From NCBI RefSeq assembly GCF_900112045.1, contig NZ_FOJW01000005.1, forward strand, positions 62,001-126,000: a stretch of DNA of 64,000 bases, read 5' to 3'. A program made the translations under genes and the position numbers. Shown here piece after piece: positions 34,171-42,881 of this stretch. This DNA is from Lentibacillus halodurans. Lineage in GTDB: Bacteria > Bacillota > Bacilli > Bacillales > Amphibacillaceae. The notes under the pieces were generated by a model. The model worked only from the letters and a program-made list of their open reading frames with translations, ran no database searches and was not told where the DNA came from. How positions within the stretch are numbered: the stretch's first letter is position 1; each line of letters opens with the position of its first letter.

Positions 34171-34206
34171 TAGACCGCACATCTTTTCACGTTGATATAC
34201 GGTCTT
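34171..34206 (-). terminator. possible terminator for the PTS gene on the minus strand
   Basis: AGACCG and CGGTCT flank a long loop just after the minus-strand PTS gene, with T-rich sequence beyond on that strand. The stem is short, so confidence is modest. Confidence 0.4.
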
Positions 34207-34217
34207 TTCAAGCCCTA

Positions 34218-35621
34218 TTATTCCTCAACCTGCTTTCTAAACGCCTGATAAACATGACTAACTTCAGGCCCGATAACAATCTGTACGTGTTCATGATCAA
34301 CTTTTACAATACCATGTGCTCCAGTTTGTTTGATCTTTTCTTCGTCTACCTTTGAGGCATCCTTGACGACCAAGCGCAGGCGGGTCATGCAATTTTCATA
34401 GTCTACCAAATTTTCTTTGCCACCGACATTCTGCAAGATTTTCTTCGCCATGTATTCGTATTTACCGTGGCTTAGTTCGAGGTCTTTTTCATGTTCTTCT
34501 CTTTCTTCACTGAATGCTGTATCATCTTCTCTGCCTACCACTTTAATGTTTTTCTTTACAATGATGGTGTAGAAAGTAAAGTAGTAGAGTACCCCGAATG
34601 CCAGACCTACTGGGATGATCATCCATCCGCTATCGGCAATTCCGAGGTTCAATGTGTAATCAATCGCACTTCCGCCCCAGGAAAACCCATGCCGGACATT
34701 TAGTAAATACAGTGTAGCCCCGGCTAGTCCTGTATAGACGGAATGGATAAAGTACAGCAATGGTGACGTGAATAGGAATGTGAATTCAATCGGTTCAGTC
34801 AAACCGGCAACGACAGACGTTAAACTTCCTGAACTCATCAAGGCTTTTGTTTCTTCTTTTTTCTTCTTGTACGCAGCCCTGGTTATGGCCAGCGCAATAG
34901 CCGGAATACCAAATATCATGACTACAAAGAACCCGCCTAAAAAGTAACCGGCAGTTGGGTCACCATTCAGGAACCGGGTGATTTCACCTGTTACCACTTC
35001 ACCGCCAGCAGTTTCATAGCTTCCGAGACCAAAATAAATATACGTGTTCAGTACGTGGTGCAGTCCGAACGGCAGCAGGAAACGGTTCAAAAAACCGAAA
35101 ATAAATATACCTGCAGCACCTAATCCGACCAGACCCTGCGCAAGTGAATCGATAGCTGATTGTGCATATGGCCATAATAACACCGAAATGCCTGTAACAG
35201 GTATCATGGTTACGATAATCATAGTGATCGGAAATTTCTCACCGCCAAAAAAAGAAAAGATATTCGGCAGCCTTGTGTCCTTAAAGCGGTTATAGATAAA
35301 GGCGGCGATTAATCCCGATAACACACCACCGAACACACTCATATCCAGGTCAGGGTTTATAGTGGCCAATCCTTCGTTCAAAATGGCGATTGCCAGAAAT
35401 CCGGTTAATGCAGGGATACCCCTATCTTTGGTTTTAGCAAGCCCCATTGCAATACCAATCGAAATCAGAATATCCATATTATTGAAAATGGCCCCGGCTC
35501 CCTGTACTAGTGGCCAGTCAAGCAGGTCTTCAGCACTAATGCGGAACAGAATACCTGCAGCGGGAAGTGCTACGATCGGGATGAGCATTGATTTCCCCAG
35601 ATTTTGCATGAAACGTCTCAT
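34218..35621 (-). CDS. PTS glucose/N-acetylglucosamine-family transporter subunit IICB (NagP-like)
   Basis: A 467-residue fusion. Membrane IIC (about 1-370) has the family blocks GKSMLIPIVALPAAGILF, LLPFGLHHVLNTYIYFG and GLTEPIEFTFLF. A IIB domain (about 385-467) carries the phosphocysteine in YENCMTRLRL (about Cys411). There is no IIA domain, so it must borrow one (Crr/PtsG type). The sequence is closer to NagP/NagE than to GlvC/MalP permeases. It is the last of three co-oriented genes; its start is 3 bp after the deacetylase stop. Likely cargo is an amino-sugar disaccharide or glucoside. Confidence 0.88.
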   Translation of the reverse strand: MRRFMQNLGKSMLIPIVALPAAGILFRISAEDLLDWPLVQGAGAIFNNMDILISIGIAMGLAKTKDRGIPALTGFLAIAILNEGLATINPDLDMSVFGGVLSGLIAAFIYNRFKDTRLPNIFSFFGGEKFPITMIIVTMIPVTGISVLLWPYAQSAIDSLAQGLVGLGAAGIFIFGFLNRFLLPFGLHHVLNTYIYFGLGSYETAGGEVVTGEITRFLNGDPTAGYFLGGFFVVMIFGIPAIALAITRAAYKKKKEETKALMSSGSLTSVVAGLTEPIEFTFLFTSPLLYFIHSVYTGLAGATLYLLNVRHGFSWGGSAIDYTLNLGIADSGWMIIPVGLAFGVLYYFTFYTIIVKKNIKVVGREDDTAFSEEREEHEKDLELSHGKYEYMAKKILQNVGGKENLVDYENCMTRLRLVVKDASKVDEEKIKQTGAHGIVKVDHEHVQIVIGPEVSHVYQAFRKQVEE

Positions 35622-35624
35622 TGA

Positions 35625-36371
35625 TTATTCACCTCTCCATAAATCGTTGTACGTTATTAACTTAAAATGTTCCTTATCCCCCAATTTAACTTTTGTTTCC
35701 GGATGCGTAATGGCCGCTAACTCTTCCAGGCGCGGCATGGCATATGTTGAATTCTCCATGGTAAATTTGTCCAAGTATGCCGGATGACACATGATTTCAA
35801 CCGTCTCAGCATGTTTATAATGATTTAAAATCGTTTGTGTATCCGCTAGCATAATTTCCGGATTATATTCGAACACGTCAGTTGTCAATAGCTTTGCCTT
35901 GGCAGCTTCCTGATCGAAATTATTTCTCACCGGCAGATTATATTCCCTCGCCAGCCGGATGAAAACAGGAAGCATTGGTTCCAGGTTATTAATGTGATGA
36001 TGACTGTCCAAATGGGTAGGGACAAGCCCGGAATCGAGAAAAGCCTCAATTTGGGCTTTCCATTCCTGATATAACTCATTCTGATCAATATGAAATTTCT
36101 CCCGATAATGGTGCAGCTTTTTAAAATTCCCATCTGCATCGACCAATGTCTGGTGATTATTCAGTAACGGTCTGCCGCACGTTAAGGTGAGATGAACCCC
36201 GATTCCCAAACTTCTGTGTTGTTTGCCGAGTTCATAAGCATGGTTCGCGCCAGGCATGTTGGTCATGCATGTCGTTGACGTGAGCACCCCTTGTGTATGT
36301 GCATCAATAATTCCATAGTTGATTGCCCTTGAATAGCCGAAGTCATCGGCATTTATGATGAGTTTTAACAT
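35625..36371 (-). CDS. chbG: ChbG/YdjC-family carbohydrate deacetylase
   Basis: A 248-residue YdjC-family protein. The N-terminal metal site is INADDFGYSRAINYG (Asp-Asp), with GVHLTLTCGRP near 60, HLDSHHHINN near 122 and the late motif EIMCHPAYLD near 195. The known member ChbG removes one N-acetyl group from chitobiose 6-phosphate so that the phospho-glycosidase can act. It lies between the GH4 enzyme and the PTS transporter, which fits that order of events. The co-transcribed GH4 looks alpha-specific, so the disaccharide may not be chitobiose. Confidence 0.87.
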   Translation of the reverse strand: MLKLIINADDFGYSRAINYGIIDAHTQGVLTSTTCMTNMPGANHAYELGKQHRSLGIGVHLTLTCGRPLLNNHQTLVDADGNFKKLHHYREKFHIDQNELYQEWKAQIEAFLDSGLVPTHLDSHHHINNLEPMLPVFIRLAREYNLPVRNNFDQEAAKAKLLTTDVFEYNPEIMLADTQTILNHYKHAETVEIMCHPAYLDKFTMENSTYAMPRLEELAAITHPETKVKLGDKEHFKLITYNDLWRGE

Positions 36372-36488
36372 GATCGCTCCCTCTCTCCGAAAATTAATTT
36401 AGTTTCGTGTCCGTACCACGACAGTAGTCAAACCGGCCTTTTTGAAAAATTCAGTCTGTTTTCGGTCGGATTGATTTCTGTTAAAAAA

Positions 36489-37814
36489 TTAATTCAGCTC
36501 GGGCCAGTAATCTTTATTCGTATCAATTAGATCGTCAAGTATTCCTTTTGCTTTTGGCGCATGAACAATCGTTCTGTTTAGAGTCAGGGCCTGAAGTAAT
36601 TTGTTATAACTGTTTTCGTAATACGCTTCGACGACCAGTTTTTCGTATGCATGCTGACTTTCAATTAAGCCTTTATAAAAAGTCGGGATTTCGCCAACTG
36701 AAAAGGCTTTTGGACCGTGGCTGGTCAAAAGGGCCGGAACCTCGACTAACGCATCATCTGGCAGGTTGGAAATAATCCCATTGTTCTCAACCATGACAAC
36801 GAACGTTTCCTTCCAATTAAATACGAGTGACGCGGCGGCCCGAATCATATATACGCCATGAATGTCAGCCTCGATGTTTATATCATGTGTTGTCTGCTGT
36901 GAAATAATATGGTCACACAGTTCGTGCACACGTTTCTCTCTTCCATTTATAACTTGTCTTGCTCTTGTATTATCCGGGGATTCCTTTTTAGCCAAATCGT
37001 CCGGATACAGGTAGTATTGCAGATACGTGTTCGGCAGAAATTCCGGGAAATCGACCAGCATTTGTCTGGCTTTTCTGAACGTTTGTATCCATGACTCATC
37101 ATGAGCAATTTCCTTATCTGTCGGAAGAAAGTCACCATTAATAATTTTATTTTTAATATCATCAGTCAGGTCATGGCCTTGTTTATCAAGAATTTTGCTA
37201 AACCAGCCAAAATGGTTTAATCCGAAGTATTCCGGTACAAGTTCCCATACATCTTTTTCGAGCAAATCGGCATAACTTTTCATAATCGCAATCGGCATGT
37301 CACAAATGTTCAAAATTCGCTTGTCTTCGGGAAATTCTCTTTTTAATGCCAGACCGACAATGGCTGCGGGATTTGTATAATTCAGGATCCAGGCATCTCT
37401 GGAATATTGCCGGATGTCATGGACCAGTTCAATCATGTCTTTAATTGAGCGCAGACCGTATGCCATCCCACCGGCACCGCAAGTTTCCTGACCAATAACA
37501 CCATGTTGGATTGGTATTTGCTCATCAAGTTCACGCATAGCAAGCCCACCGGTTCTGATCTGGACAAATGCTGCATCCATGTCGCTGAATGCAGTTGCTT
37601 TATCTGTTGTATAGCTGAAAGATTCCAGTTCGGGATAATGTTCTTTTAATAAAACTTTTGCCGCTTTCGCTATTATCTCCTGGCGTGTCGCATTAATATC
37701 GTAAAATGTGATTTTTTTGAGCGGGAAATGTTCTTTTTCCTCAATCAGGCTCATGATCATTCCAAGTGTATATGTGCTCCCGCCGCCAACGATAACCAGA
37801 TTTTTTCTTTGCAT
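36489..37814 (-). CDS. GH4 family 6-phospho-alpha-glucosidase (GlvA/MalA-like)
   Basis: A 441-residue NAD- and metal-dependent glycosidase. The N-terminal nucleotide motif is VGGGSTYTLGM, the metal-ligand Cys lies in NICDMPIAI (about residue 171) and the His in FGLNHFGWF (about 200); GQETCGAGGMAYGLRSI is near 112. CDMP and QETCG mark the alpha-specific phospho-glucosidase branch (GlvA/MalA), whereas ChbF/LicH beta enzymes have CNxP and QETNG. LPNTYLQYYLYPDD and the final NKDYWPELN also match GlvA. It cleaves a phosphorylated disaccharide delivered by the PTS. It is the first gene of the operon, divergent from the GntR regulator. Confidence 0.85.
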   Translation of the reverse strand: MQRKNLVIVGGGSTYTLGMIMSLIEEKEHFPLKKITFYDINATRQEIIAKAAKVLLKEHYPELESFSYTTDKATAFSDMDAAFVQIRTGGLAMRELDEQIPIQHGVIGQETCGAGGMAYGLRSIKDMIELVHDIRQYSRDAWILNYTNPAAIVGLALKREFPEDKRILNICDMPIAIMKSYADLLEKDVWELVPEYFGLNHFGWFSKILDKQGHDLTDDIKNKIINGDFLPTDKEIAHDESWIQTFRKARQMLVDFPEFLPNTYLQYYLYPDDLAKKESPDNTRARQVINGREKRVHELCDHIISQQTTHDINIEADIHGVYMIRAAASLVFNWKETFVVMVENNGIISNLPDDALVEVPALLTSHGPKAFSVGEIPTFYKGLIESQHAYEKLVVEAYYENSYNKLLQALTLNRTIVHAPKAKGILDDLIDTNKDYWPELN

Positions 37815-37876
37815 AGGATGAAACCCCTTTCATGTTGTTGTTAATATGATTTTAACTCAATTTTATAGCGATATCA

Positions 37877-37908
37877 ATACCAATTTAATACAAATATTAA
37901 ATTGGTAT
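37877..37908. promoter_or_regulatory. GntR operator in the divergent promoter region
   Basis: A perfect inverted repeat, ATACCAATTTAAT and ATTAAATTGGTAT, with a 6-bp spacer. It lies between the GH4 operon (minus) and the GntR gene (plus), where a repressor could control both directions. Confidence 0.72.
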
Positions 37909-37966
37909 GAAAAGTGATCGGAGCATGGTACACTTAATACAGTAAATAGAAAGGTTGATCGAGGAA

Positions 37967-38689
37967 ATGTGGAATGATTCTATGCCGCTATACAAACAAA
38001 TTGCGAACAACATTAAAGATGATATTGCAAATGCAAAATTAACGCATGGAGATGCCATTCCTTCTGAGACAAAATTGGCCAAAACTTATGGAGTCAGCAG
38101 AGTAACGATAAGAGAGGCTATCAAACAGCTTGTTGAGGAAGACATCCTGTATCGTGTTCAAGGAAGTGGTACGTACATCAGTCATGAAAAAATAGAGCAT
38201 GATATACTGAAATTGCAGGGGTTTACCGAGGAAATGAGCATTCTGGATAATAATCCGTCCAACGAGATATTGGAATTTCAGCTCATGGCACCACCTGAAG
38301 AGGCCAGGGAGCAATTGAAAATAGGAGCAAACGAAAAAGTTTATTACGTCAAACGGTTGCGGCTAGCGAATTCTGAACCACTTATTTTGGAAGCATCCTA
38401 TTTACCTGTTGATCTCTTTCCGGACCTATCTATTGATGTGATGAAGCGATCAAAATACGAATATGTCAGCAGCAAAGGCTATAACATTGACAGGCGCCAT
38501 GGTGAGCTTATACCAATGATGCCCAATGAAGAAATGATGAAACACTTGCATATTGCTGAAAGTGATCCATTATTATTCATGCAGGCATTCTCCACGTTCA
38601 AGGATGGAACGGTTTTTGAGTACTCGAAAGTATATTTCCACCCGCATAAGTACTCATTTAAAGTTGTGTCATCAAGGAATGGGGAGTAG
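37967..38689 (+). CDS. GntR-family (HutC/YvoA type) transcriptional regulator
   Basis: A 240-residue regulator: winged helix-turn-helix (about 5-70; PLYKQIANNIKDDI, ETKLAKTYGVSRVTIREAI) and a C-terminal UTRA ligand domain (YVKRLRLANSEPLILEASYL, about 125-144) as in YvoA/NagR and TreR. The start is uncertain: ATG 37967 is used, with GAGG close by; TTG 37955 and ATG 37982 are alternatives. It is transcribed away from the GH4-deacetylase-PTS operon with a palindrome between, so it most likely represses that operon and senses a phosphorylated amino sugar or glucoside. Confidence 0.9.
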   Translation: MWNDSMPLYKQIANNIKDDIANAKLTHGDAIPSETKLAKTYGVSRVTIREAIKQLVEEDILYRVQGSGTYISHEKIEHDILKLQGFTEEMSILDNNPSNEILEFQLMAPPEEAREQLKIGANEKVYYVKRLRLANSEPLILEASYLPVDLFPDLSIDVMKRSKYEYVSSKGYNIDRRHGELIPMMPNEEMMKHLHIAESDPLLFMQAFSTFKDGTVFEYSKVYFHPHKYSFKVVSSRNGE

Positions 38690-38749
38690 CGGGGTGCCTA
38701 TTTTCCGGAAAGATAAGAAATTATAAATGAGATGGAATGGGGAAAACAC

Positions 38750-39529
38750 ATGACACAAAAACTCATCTTCTTTGATATAGACGGTACACTGCTTGATGAC
38801 GAGAAGCAGCTGCCGGATTCGACAAGAAAGGCGATTGCAGAATTACAGCAAGCCGGTCACTATGTGGCAATTGCGACAGGAAGGGCACCATTCGCGTTTA
38901 AACCGTTACTCGAAGAATTAAATATCGGTACGTATGTCAGTATCAATGGGCAGTATGTCGTGCACAACAACGAAGCGATTTATAAAAATCCGCTGAATCC
39001 GGCTGCTCTCGCCAGGCTGGAAAAATACGCTTTAGAGCGGAATCATCCGCTCGTTTATCTCAATCATGAGGACTGGTATACCAATACAAGGCATCATCCA
39101 CATGTTAAGACAGCCATTGAATCGCTGAAGCTTGATCAGGACGTCACGTATAATCCTGAATTTTATAAGGATGGGGAGGTTTATCAGACACTGTTGTTTT
39201 GCACGGGTGAAGGTGAAGTAGAATACGATCAGGCTTTTCACGAGCTTGACTTTGTCCGTTGGCATGATTTTTCCGTTGATGTTATGCCGTCCGGCGGTTC
39301 CAAAGCAGCAGGTATTGGGCAGCTGATTCGGCAGTTACAGATTCCTGCGCATGATGTTTATGCATTCGGTGACGGGCTGAATGATATTGAAATGCTCAAG
39401 TCCGTCCAAACCAGTGTTGCGATGGGAAACGCATCTGATATCGTCAAGGAAGCAGCGAGTGCTGTGACGAAAGATGTGAATGAGGATGGTATCCGACATG
39501 GGTTGAAGATGGTTGGATTGTTGGGGTGA
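38750..39529 (+). CDS. HAD-superfamily Cof-type sugar phosphatase
   Basis: A 259-residue Cof-subfamily phosphatase. Motif I is FFDIDGTLLDDE at the N-terminus, motif II ATGRAPF near 42, motif III Lys in GGSKAAGIGQL near 184, motif IV FGDGLNDIEML near 205. The cap domain (about 85-180) decides the substrate, generally a sugar phosphate. ATG 38750 follows GGGGAAAAC. It is 60 bp after the GntR gene, probably co-transcribed, and ends at a strong terminator. Confidence 0.88.
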   Translation: MTQKLIFFDIDGTLLDDEKQLPDSTRKAIAELQQAGHYVAIATGRAPFAFKPLLEELNIGTYVSINGQYVVHNNEAIYKNPLNPAALARLEKYALERNHPLVYLNHEDWYTNTRHHPHVKTAIESLKLDQDVTYNPEFYKDGEVYQTLLFCTGEGEVEYDQAFHELDFVRWHDFSVDVMPSGGSKAAGIGQLIRQLQIPAHDVYAFGDGLNDIEMLKSVQTSVAMGNASDIVKEAASAVTKDVNEDGIRHGLKMVGLLG

Positions 39530-39565
39530 GGGTGGTTTTCGGCCAATGCCGAAAATCATCCTTTT
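39530..39565 (+). terminator. rho-independent terminator after the HAD gene
   Basis: A 14-bp stem with G-T pairs, GGGTGGTTTTCGGC against GCCGAAAATCATCC, with loop CAAT and a CTTTTG tail. It begins at the stop codon. Confidence 0.82.
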
Positions 39566-39639
39566 GATTGTTCTATTGAGTTGATGTTTGGCCCTTGCCA
39601 AAAATCCTCCATAGTAAAATCATTTGAAATGTGCGAGGG

Positions 39640-39822
39640 AGGGCGTTTCTAACTTGTGGGTGAAGTTGCCTTAAACTCGTGCGAACACACCTCAAACGTG
39701 TACGAGCGTAACGTCAACTCGTGCAGGAGTGTCGTGAACTTGTGCAAGCGCAGCTCTAACTCGGGCGGGAGCAAGTAAAACTTGTGCGAGCGGAGCACCA
39801 ACTCGAGCGGGAGAAACACGAA
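39640..39822. repeat. tandem 21-bp-period intergenic repeat, eight or more units
   Basis: The units each begin AACTCGTGCGAG or close variants (AACTTGTGCAAG, AACGTGTACGAG, AACTCGAGCGGG). The last seven recur at exactly 21 bp from about 39674 to 39820; earlier units are 23-24 bp. The leading 10 bp form a near-palindrome while the remaining 11 bp vary. No convincing gene overlaps: a 68-codon minus-strand frame merely echoes the repeat as a 7-residue periodicity. Confidence 0.75.
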
Positions 39823-39837
39823 ATCAATAGAGCAGAT

Positions 39838-39897
39838 AAAAGAGGAATGATTCAACAGGCAGCACCATTTAGATGGTTATTGGATCATTCCTCTTTA
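39838..39897 (-). terminator. terminator downstream of the GH43 gene
   Basis: AAAGAGGAATGAT and ATCATTCCTCTTT pair around a long loop just after the minus-strand GH43 gene, and T-rich sequence follows on that strand. Confidence 0.65.
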
Positions 39898-39905
39898 ATT
39901 TGCAT

Positions 39906-41522
39906 TTACCTGTCAGTATTCTCTCGATAAGTAAAGTAATCAAAATCAGCATGTAAATTTTTACCGGAAGTATCCTGACATTGCATGCCCACGAATGCCC
40001 CGGTAAAAAACCCGCCGCCATCGATGTAATCGTCAGATAGCTTAAACGAATATAAAGTTACCGGAACTTCAGCCCATTCCTGACCGTCAAGTGAATAAGC
40101 ATAATGATAAGTGTTTGTTTTAACGTTAACGCGCAAGTATACATACTCAACGTCATCCGGAATCGAAATTTTATCCTGGAGCGGCTGCTCAAATGAGAAA
40201 TGATCACATATGGTTAAGTCCAGGATTCTGCCTTTTTCCTCATCCCAAGTCACTTGGAAAGCTGTCCAGTTTTGCGTGTTATAATAATTGACTAATCCAG
40301 CAGCTTGCTGAAAGGATTCAGGGTTAAAGGAAACTTTTGTTTCAGCGGTAAAATTAAAATGCTGCCAGCGACGGGCGATATAAGCCTGCGTAAATTTTGA
40401 CGTCAGCGATTCACGGCCATAAAGCCGTAAATGACCAGGGTTGTCTTTTAACGATGCAATATTTTCACCTAATGGGATCCGCAGTGACTGGAAATGATGA
40501 TTCAATGTGCTGGAATTGAAATCGTCTTTTTCATCAAAATCCTTATCCCATTGGACTTCATGGATTTCTGGTCCTTCGATTTCGACAGAAGGGCTGTTTC
40601 CGCCAACAACATATGGCCAGTCACCTTTCCATTCCAATCGTTGTATGGCAGTTTCTCTTCCTAATGGACAATACCCTCTCGACTGGTCCAGCAATGGCTG
40701 ATCTTCTTTAGGCAACGGCCGTCCTGTCAAATGTACCAGGAACCACTCATTTGTATGTGTCTTAACGATGGAAGCGTGGCCTGCTTTTTGAAGTGGGATT
40801 CTTGGATGTGGCCATGATGTAATCAACGGGTTTTCAGGGTGAATTTCGTATGGTCCCCATAAATTGTCAGAACGTGCTATGGTCGCCTGATGTTCATACC
40901 TTGTTCCGCCCTCAGCAGTCAATAAATAATAATAGTGATTGAATTTGTATAAGTGTGGGGCTTCCGTCAACTTTATATCTGTCCCTTTAAAGATGACTTT
41001 CTCTTTATTGATCAGTTTTTTCTGTTCATGACTGTATTCCTGAAGCACAATACCATAAAAATCATGATGGCCGGCACGACTATCCCAAAGCATGTTAATC
41101 AAATACTTTCTCCCGTCGTCATCATGGAATAACGAAGGATCGAATCCGGAGCTGTTCAAGTAAACGGGATCAGACCAATCGCCGTCAATTGTGTCACTTG
41201 TTACAAGATAGTTATGACAATCTTTCCAGGCACCATCAACGACTTTGACATCCGTATAAATCAGCCAGAACATTCCGTCACTGTAGGAAAGAGCAGGTGC
41301 CCAGACGCCGCCGGAATCGGGATTTCCTTTCATGTTTAACTGGCTGACCCGGTTCAGTGGTCTTGAAATCAGCCGCCAGTTTTTTAAATCCTTAGAATGA
41401 TAGATACCAACCCCGGGGAACCATTCAAACGTAGAAACAGCAATATAATAGTCTTCCCCGGCACGGCAAATACTTGGGTCAGGATTAAACCCTGTCAAAA
41501 TTGGGTTTTGTATAGTTGCCAT
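39906..41522 (-). CDS. xynB: GH43 beta-xylosidase (XynB type)
   Basis: A 538-residue intracellular enzyme without a signal peptide. The five-bladed GH43 catalytic domain (about 1-320) shows the general base Asp in [10 protein letters not shown] (about residue 14), the modulator Asp in [12 protein letters not shown] (about 125) and the catalytic Glu in LTEAPHLYK (about 185). A C-terminal beta-sandwich (about 335-538) is typical of XynB-type xylosidases. It releases xylose from imported xylo-oligosaccharides, and alpha-arabinosidase side activity is common. It lies 34 bp after the xylR gene on the same strand. Confidence 0.92.
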   Translation of the reverse strand: MATIQNPILTGFNPDPSICRAGEDYYIAVSTFEWFPGVGIYHSKDLKNWRLISRPLNRVSQLNMKGNPDSGGVWAPALSYSDGMFWLIYTDVKVVDGAWKDCHNYLVTSDTIDGDWSDPVYLNSSGFDPSLFHDDDGRKYLINMLWDSRAGHHDFYGIVLQEYSHEQKKLINKEKVIFKGTDIKLTEAPHLYKFNHYYYLLTAEGGTRYEHQATIARSDNLWGPYEIHPENPLITSWPHPRIPLQKAGHASIVKTHTNEWFLVHLTGRPLPKEDQPLLDQSRGYCPLGRETAIQRLEWKGDWPYVVGGNSPSVEIEGPEIHEVQWDKDFDEKDDFNSSTLNHHFQSLRIPLGENIASLKDNPGHLRLYGRESLTSKFTQAYIARRWQHFNFTAETKVSFNPESFQQAAGLVNYYNTQNWTAFQVTWDEEKGRILDLTICDHFSFEQPLQDKISIPDDVEYVYLRVNVKTNTYHYAYSLDGQEWAEVPVTLYSFKLSDDYIDGGGFFTGAFVGMQCQDTSGKNLHADFDYFTYRENTDR

Positions 41523-41556
41523 ATGATCACCTCTTTTTAAAATTTAAATCATACTT

Positions 41557-42738
41557 TTAAGCAAAAGAATGACTATGGATTTTAAAGAAATATTCAATTG
41601 AAAAAGCAGCTACACCTAAAGCTGTCGAATGAGCAGACAACTCGGAAAAGCTGATTTGCAAATGATTTTGCTGAAACCAGAGTACATGTTTATTCACCCT
41701 TTTAAGTAATGGCTGTTCGATCCATTTTTTTGCATCTGCCATGCGGTTGCCTATGATGACCTGTTGCGGATTAAAAGAATTGATAATGTTAATGATGCCA
41801 ATTCCTAAATAATCTCCTATTGTTTCAAATAGCTTCATAGCTTCTTTATCTCCTTCTACCGCCAGGTTCACCATCTTTTCTAAAATGTTATCCTCATTAG
41901 CATACTCAATGCCAAAATGGCCGGAATTGTTCATTAAAGCTTGTTCAGATGCGTAAAGTTCCCAGCAGCCGTTATTGCCGCACCTGCACTTTGTTCCATT
42001 TGTTTCAATGGTCATATGCCCCATTTCGCCTGAAAAGCCGTTATTGCCCCGGTACAACTCTCCGTTCAATATAAGGCCGACACCAATCCCCACGCCTACA
42101 CTTACGTAGATAATATCGTCAGCACCAGCTCCAAATTTCTTTTCGCCATAAGCTCCGGCGTTTGCTTCGTTTTCAATGATGACAGGGCAGTCATATTTTT
42201 CTTCCATAATTGATTTTAAATCAACATTTTCCCAGCCAAGATTGGGGGCCAGTAAAACTTGTCCATTCTTATCGGTTGCGCCGGGGACGCCGATGCCAAT
42301 TCCGACAATGCCATATCTGTTTGAAGGGGCAGAGGAGGCAAGGAAATCAACTATTTCAAATAATTTTTGTTTGATTTCTTCAAACGTCAGCTCTTTAAAT
42401 ACCAGTGAGCTTTCTTTACAAACGTTTCCTTTAAGGTCGGTCAGAATACCGAGTATATAATTAACTCCGATATCAATACCGATTGAATAACCAGCAACCT
42501 CATTAAACAGAAGCATAACGGGTTTTCTTCCGCCACTTGACTTGCCGGGGCCTTTTTCATAAATCAAATCTTCGTCCAATAACTCATTGACCTGGGATGA
42601 TACTGTTCCCTTGTTTAATCCGGTTTTCTCTGCAATATCCGCTCTGGAAATGGGGGAATGATTCATAATCGTTTCCAGAACAAGGGATTTGTTGCCATTT
42701 TTAATAGTGTTTTGATTCCAAGTTTTGTTTTGTAGCAT
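41557..42738 (-). CDS. xylR: ROK-family xylose repressor (XylR)
   Basis: A 393-residue repressor: N-terminal winged helix-turn-helix (about 20-65; SPISRADIAEKTGLNKGTVSSQV) and a ROK sugar-binding domain with GIDIGVNYILGILTD near 88, GIGIGVPGATD near 145, and the zinc motif CRCGNNGCWE near 253. Xylose binding releases it from its operator. It lies upstream of the GH43 gene in one transcript and divergent from the oligosaccharide ABC transporter. The ACTTTGTTT...AAACAAAGT palindrome in that gap, repeated before xylF, is its probable operator. Confidence 0.93.
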   Translation of the reverse strand: MLQNKTWNQNTIKNGNKSLVLETIMNHSPISRADIAEKTGLNKGTVSSQVNELLDEDLIYEKGPGKSSGGRKPVMLLFNEVAGYSIGIDIGVNYILGILTDLKGNVCKESSLVFKELTFEEIKQKLFEIVDFLASSAPSNRYGIVGIGIGVPGATDKNGQVLLAPNLGWENVDLKSIMEEKYDCPVIIENEANAGAYGEKKFGAGADDIIYVSVGVGIGVGLILNGELYRGNNGFSGEMGHMTIETNGTKCRCGNNGCWELYASEQALMNNSGHFGIEYANEDNILEKMVNLAVEGDKEAMKLFETIGDYLGIGIINIINSFNPQQVIIGNRMADAKKWIEQPLLKRVNKHVLWFQQNHLQISFSELSAHSTALGVAAFSIEYFFKIHSHSFA

Positions 42739-42784
42739 ATTTGCTTCATCACTTTCTCTTTTTTAAGTATTATATCACGGAAAA

Positions 42785-42813
42785 CTTTGTTTATCCACTA
42801 GACAAACAAAGTT
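42785..42813. promoter_or_regulatory. XylR operator (xylO), copy 1
   Basis: ACTTTGTTT and AAACAAAGT are perfect complements, span 29 bp, and lie in the divergent gap between xylR and the solute-binding protein gene. An equal-length copy precedes xylF at 51371. Confidence 0.8.
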
Positions 42814-42881
42814 CGTTTTGTTAATATTTAAAATAAGCATTCGGATCGAATGTAAAAATGATAATCAGGGGGTAATTTAGT

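Noticed and set aside
36489-37814. Calling the GH4 protein ChbF (6-phospho-beta-glucosidase) because of the ChbG neighbour
   Set aside because: CDMP and QETCG motifs and the overall wording match the alpha-specific GlvA/MalA branch.
39649-39855. 68-codon minus-strand open frame with 7-residue periodicity (LELRLHKF-like units)
   Set aside because: The periodicity is produced by the 21-bp DNA repeat; there is no ribosome site and the frame is not protein-like otherwise.
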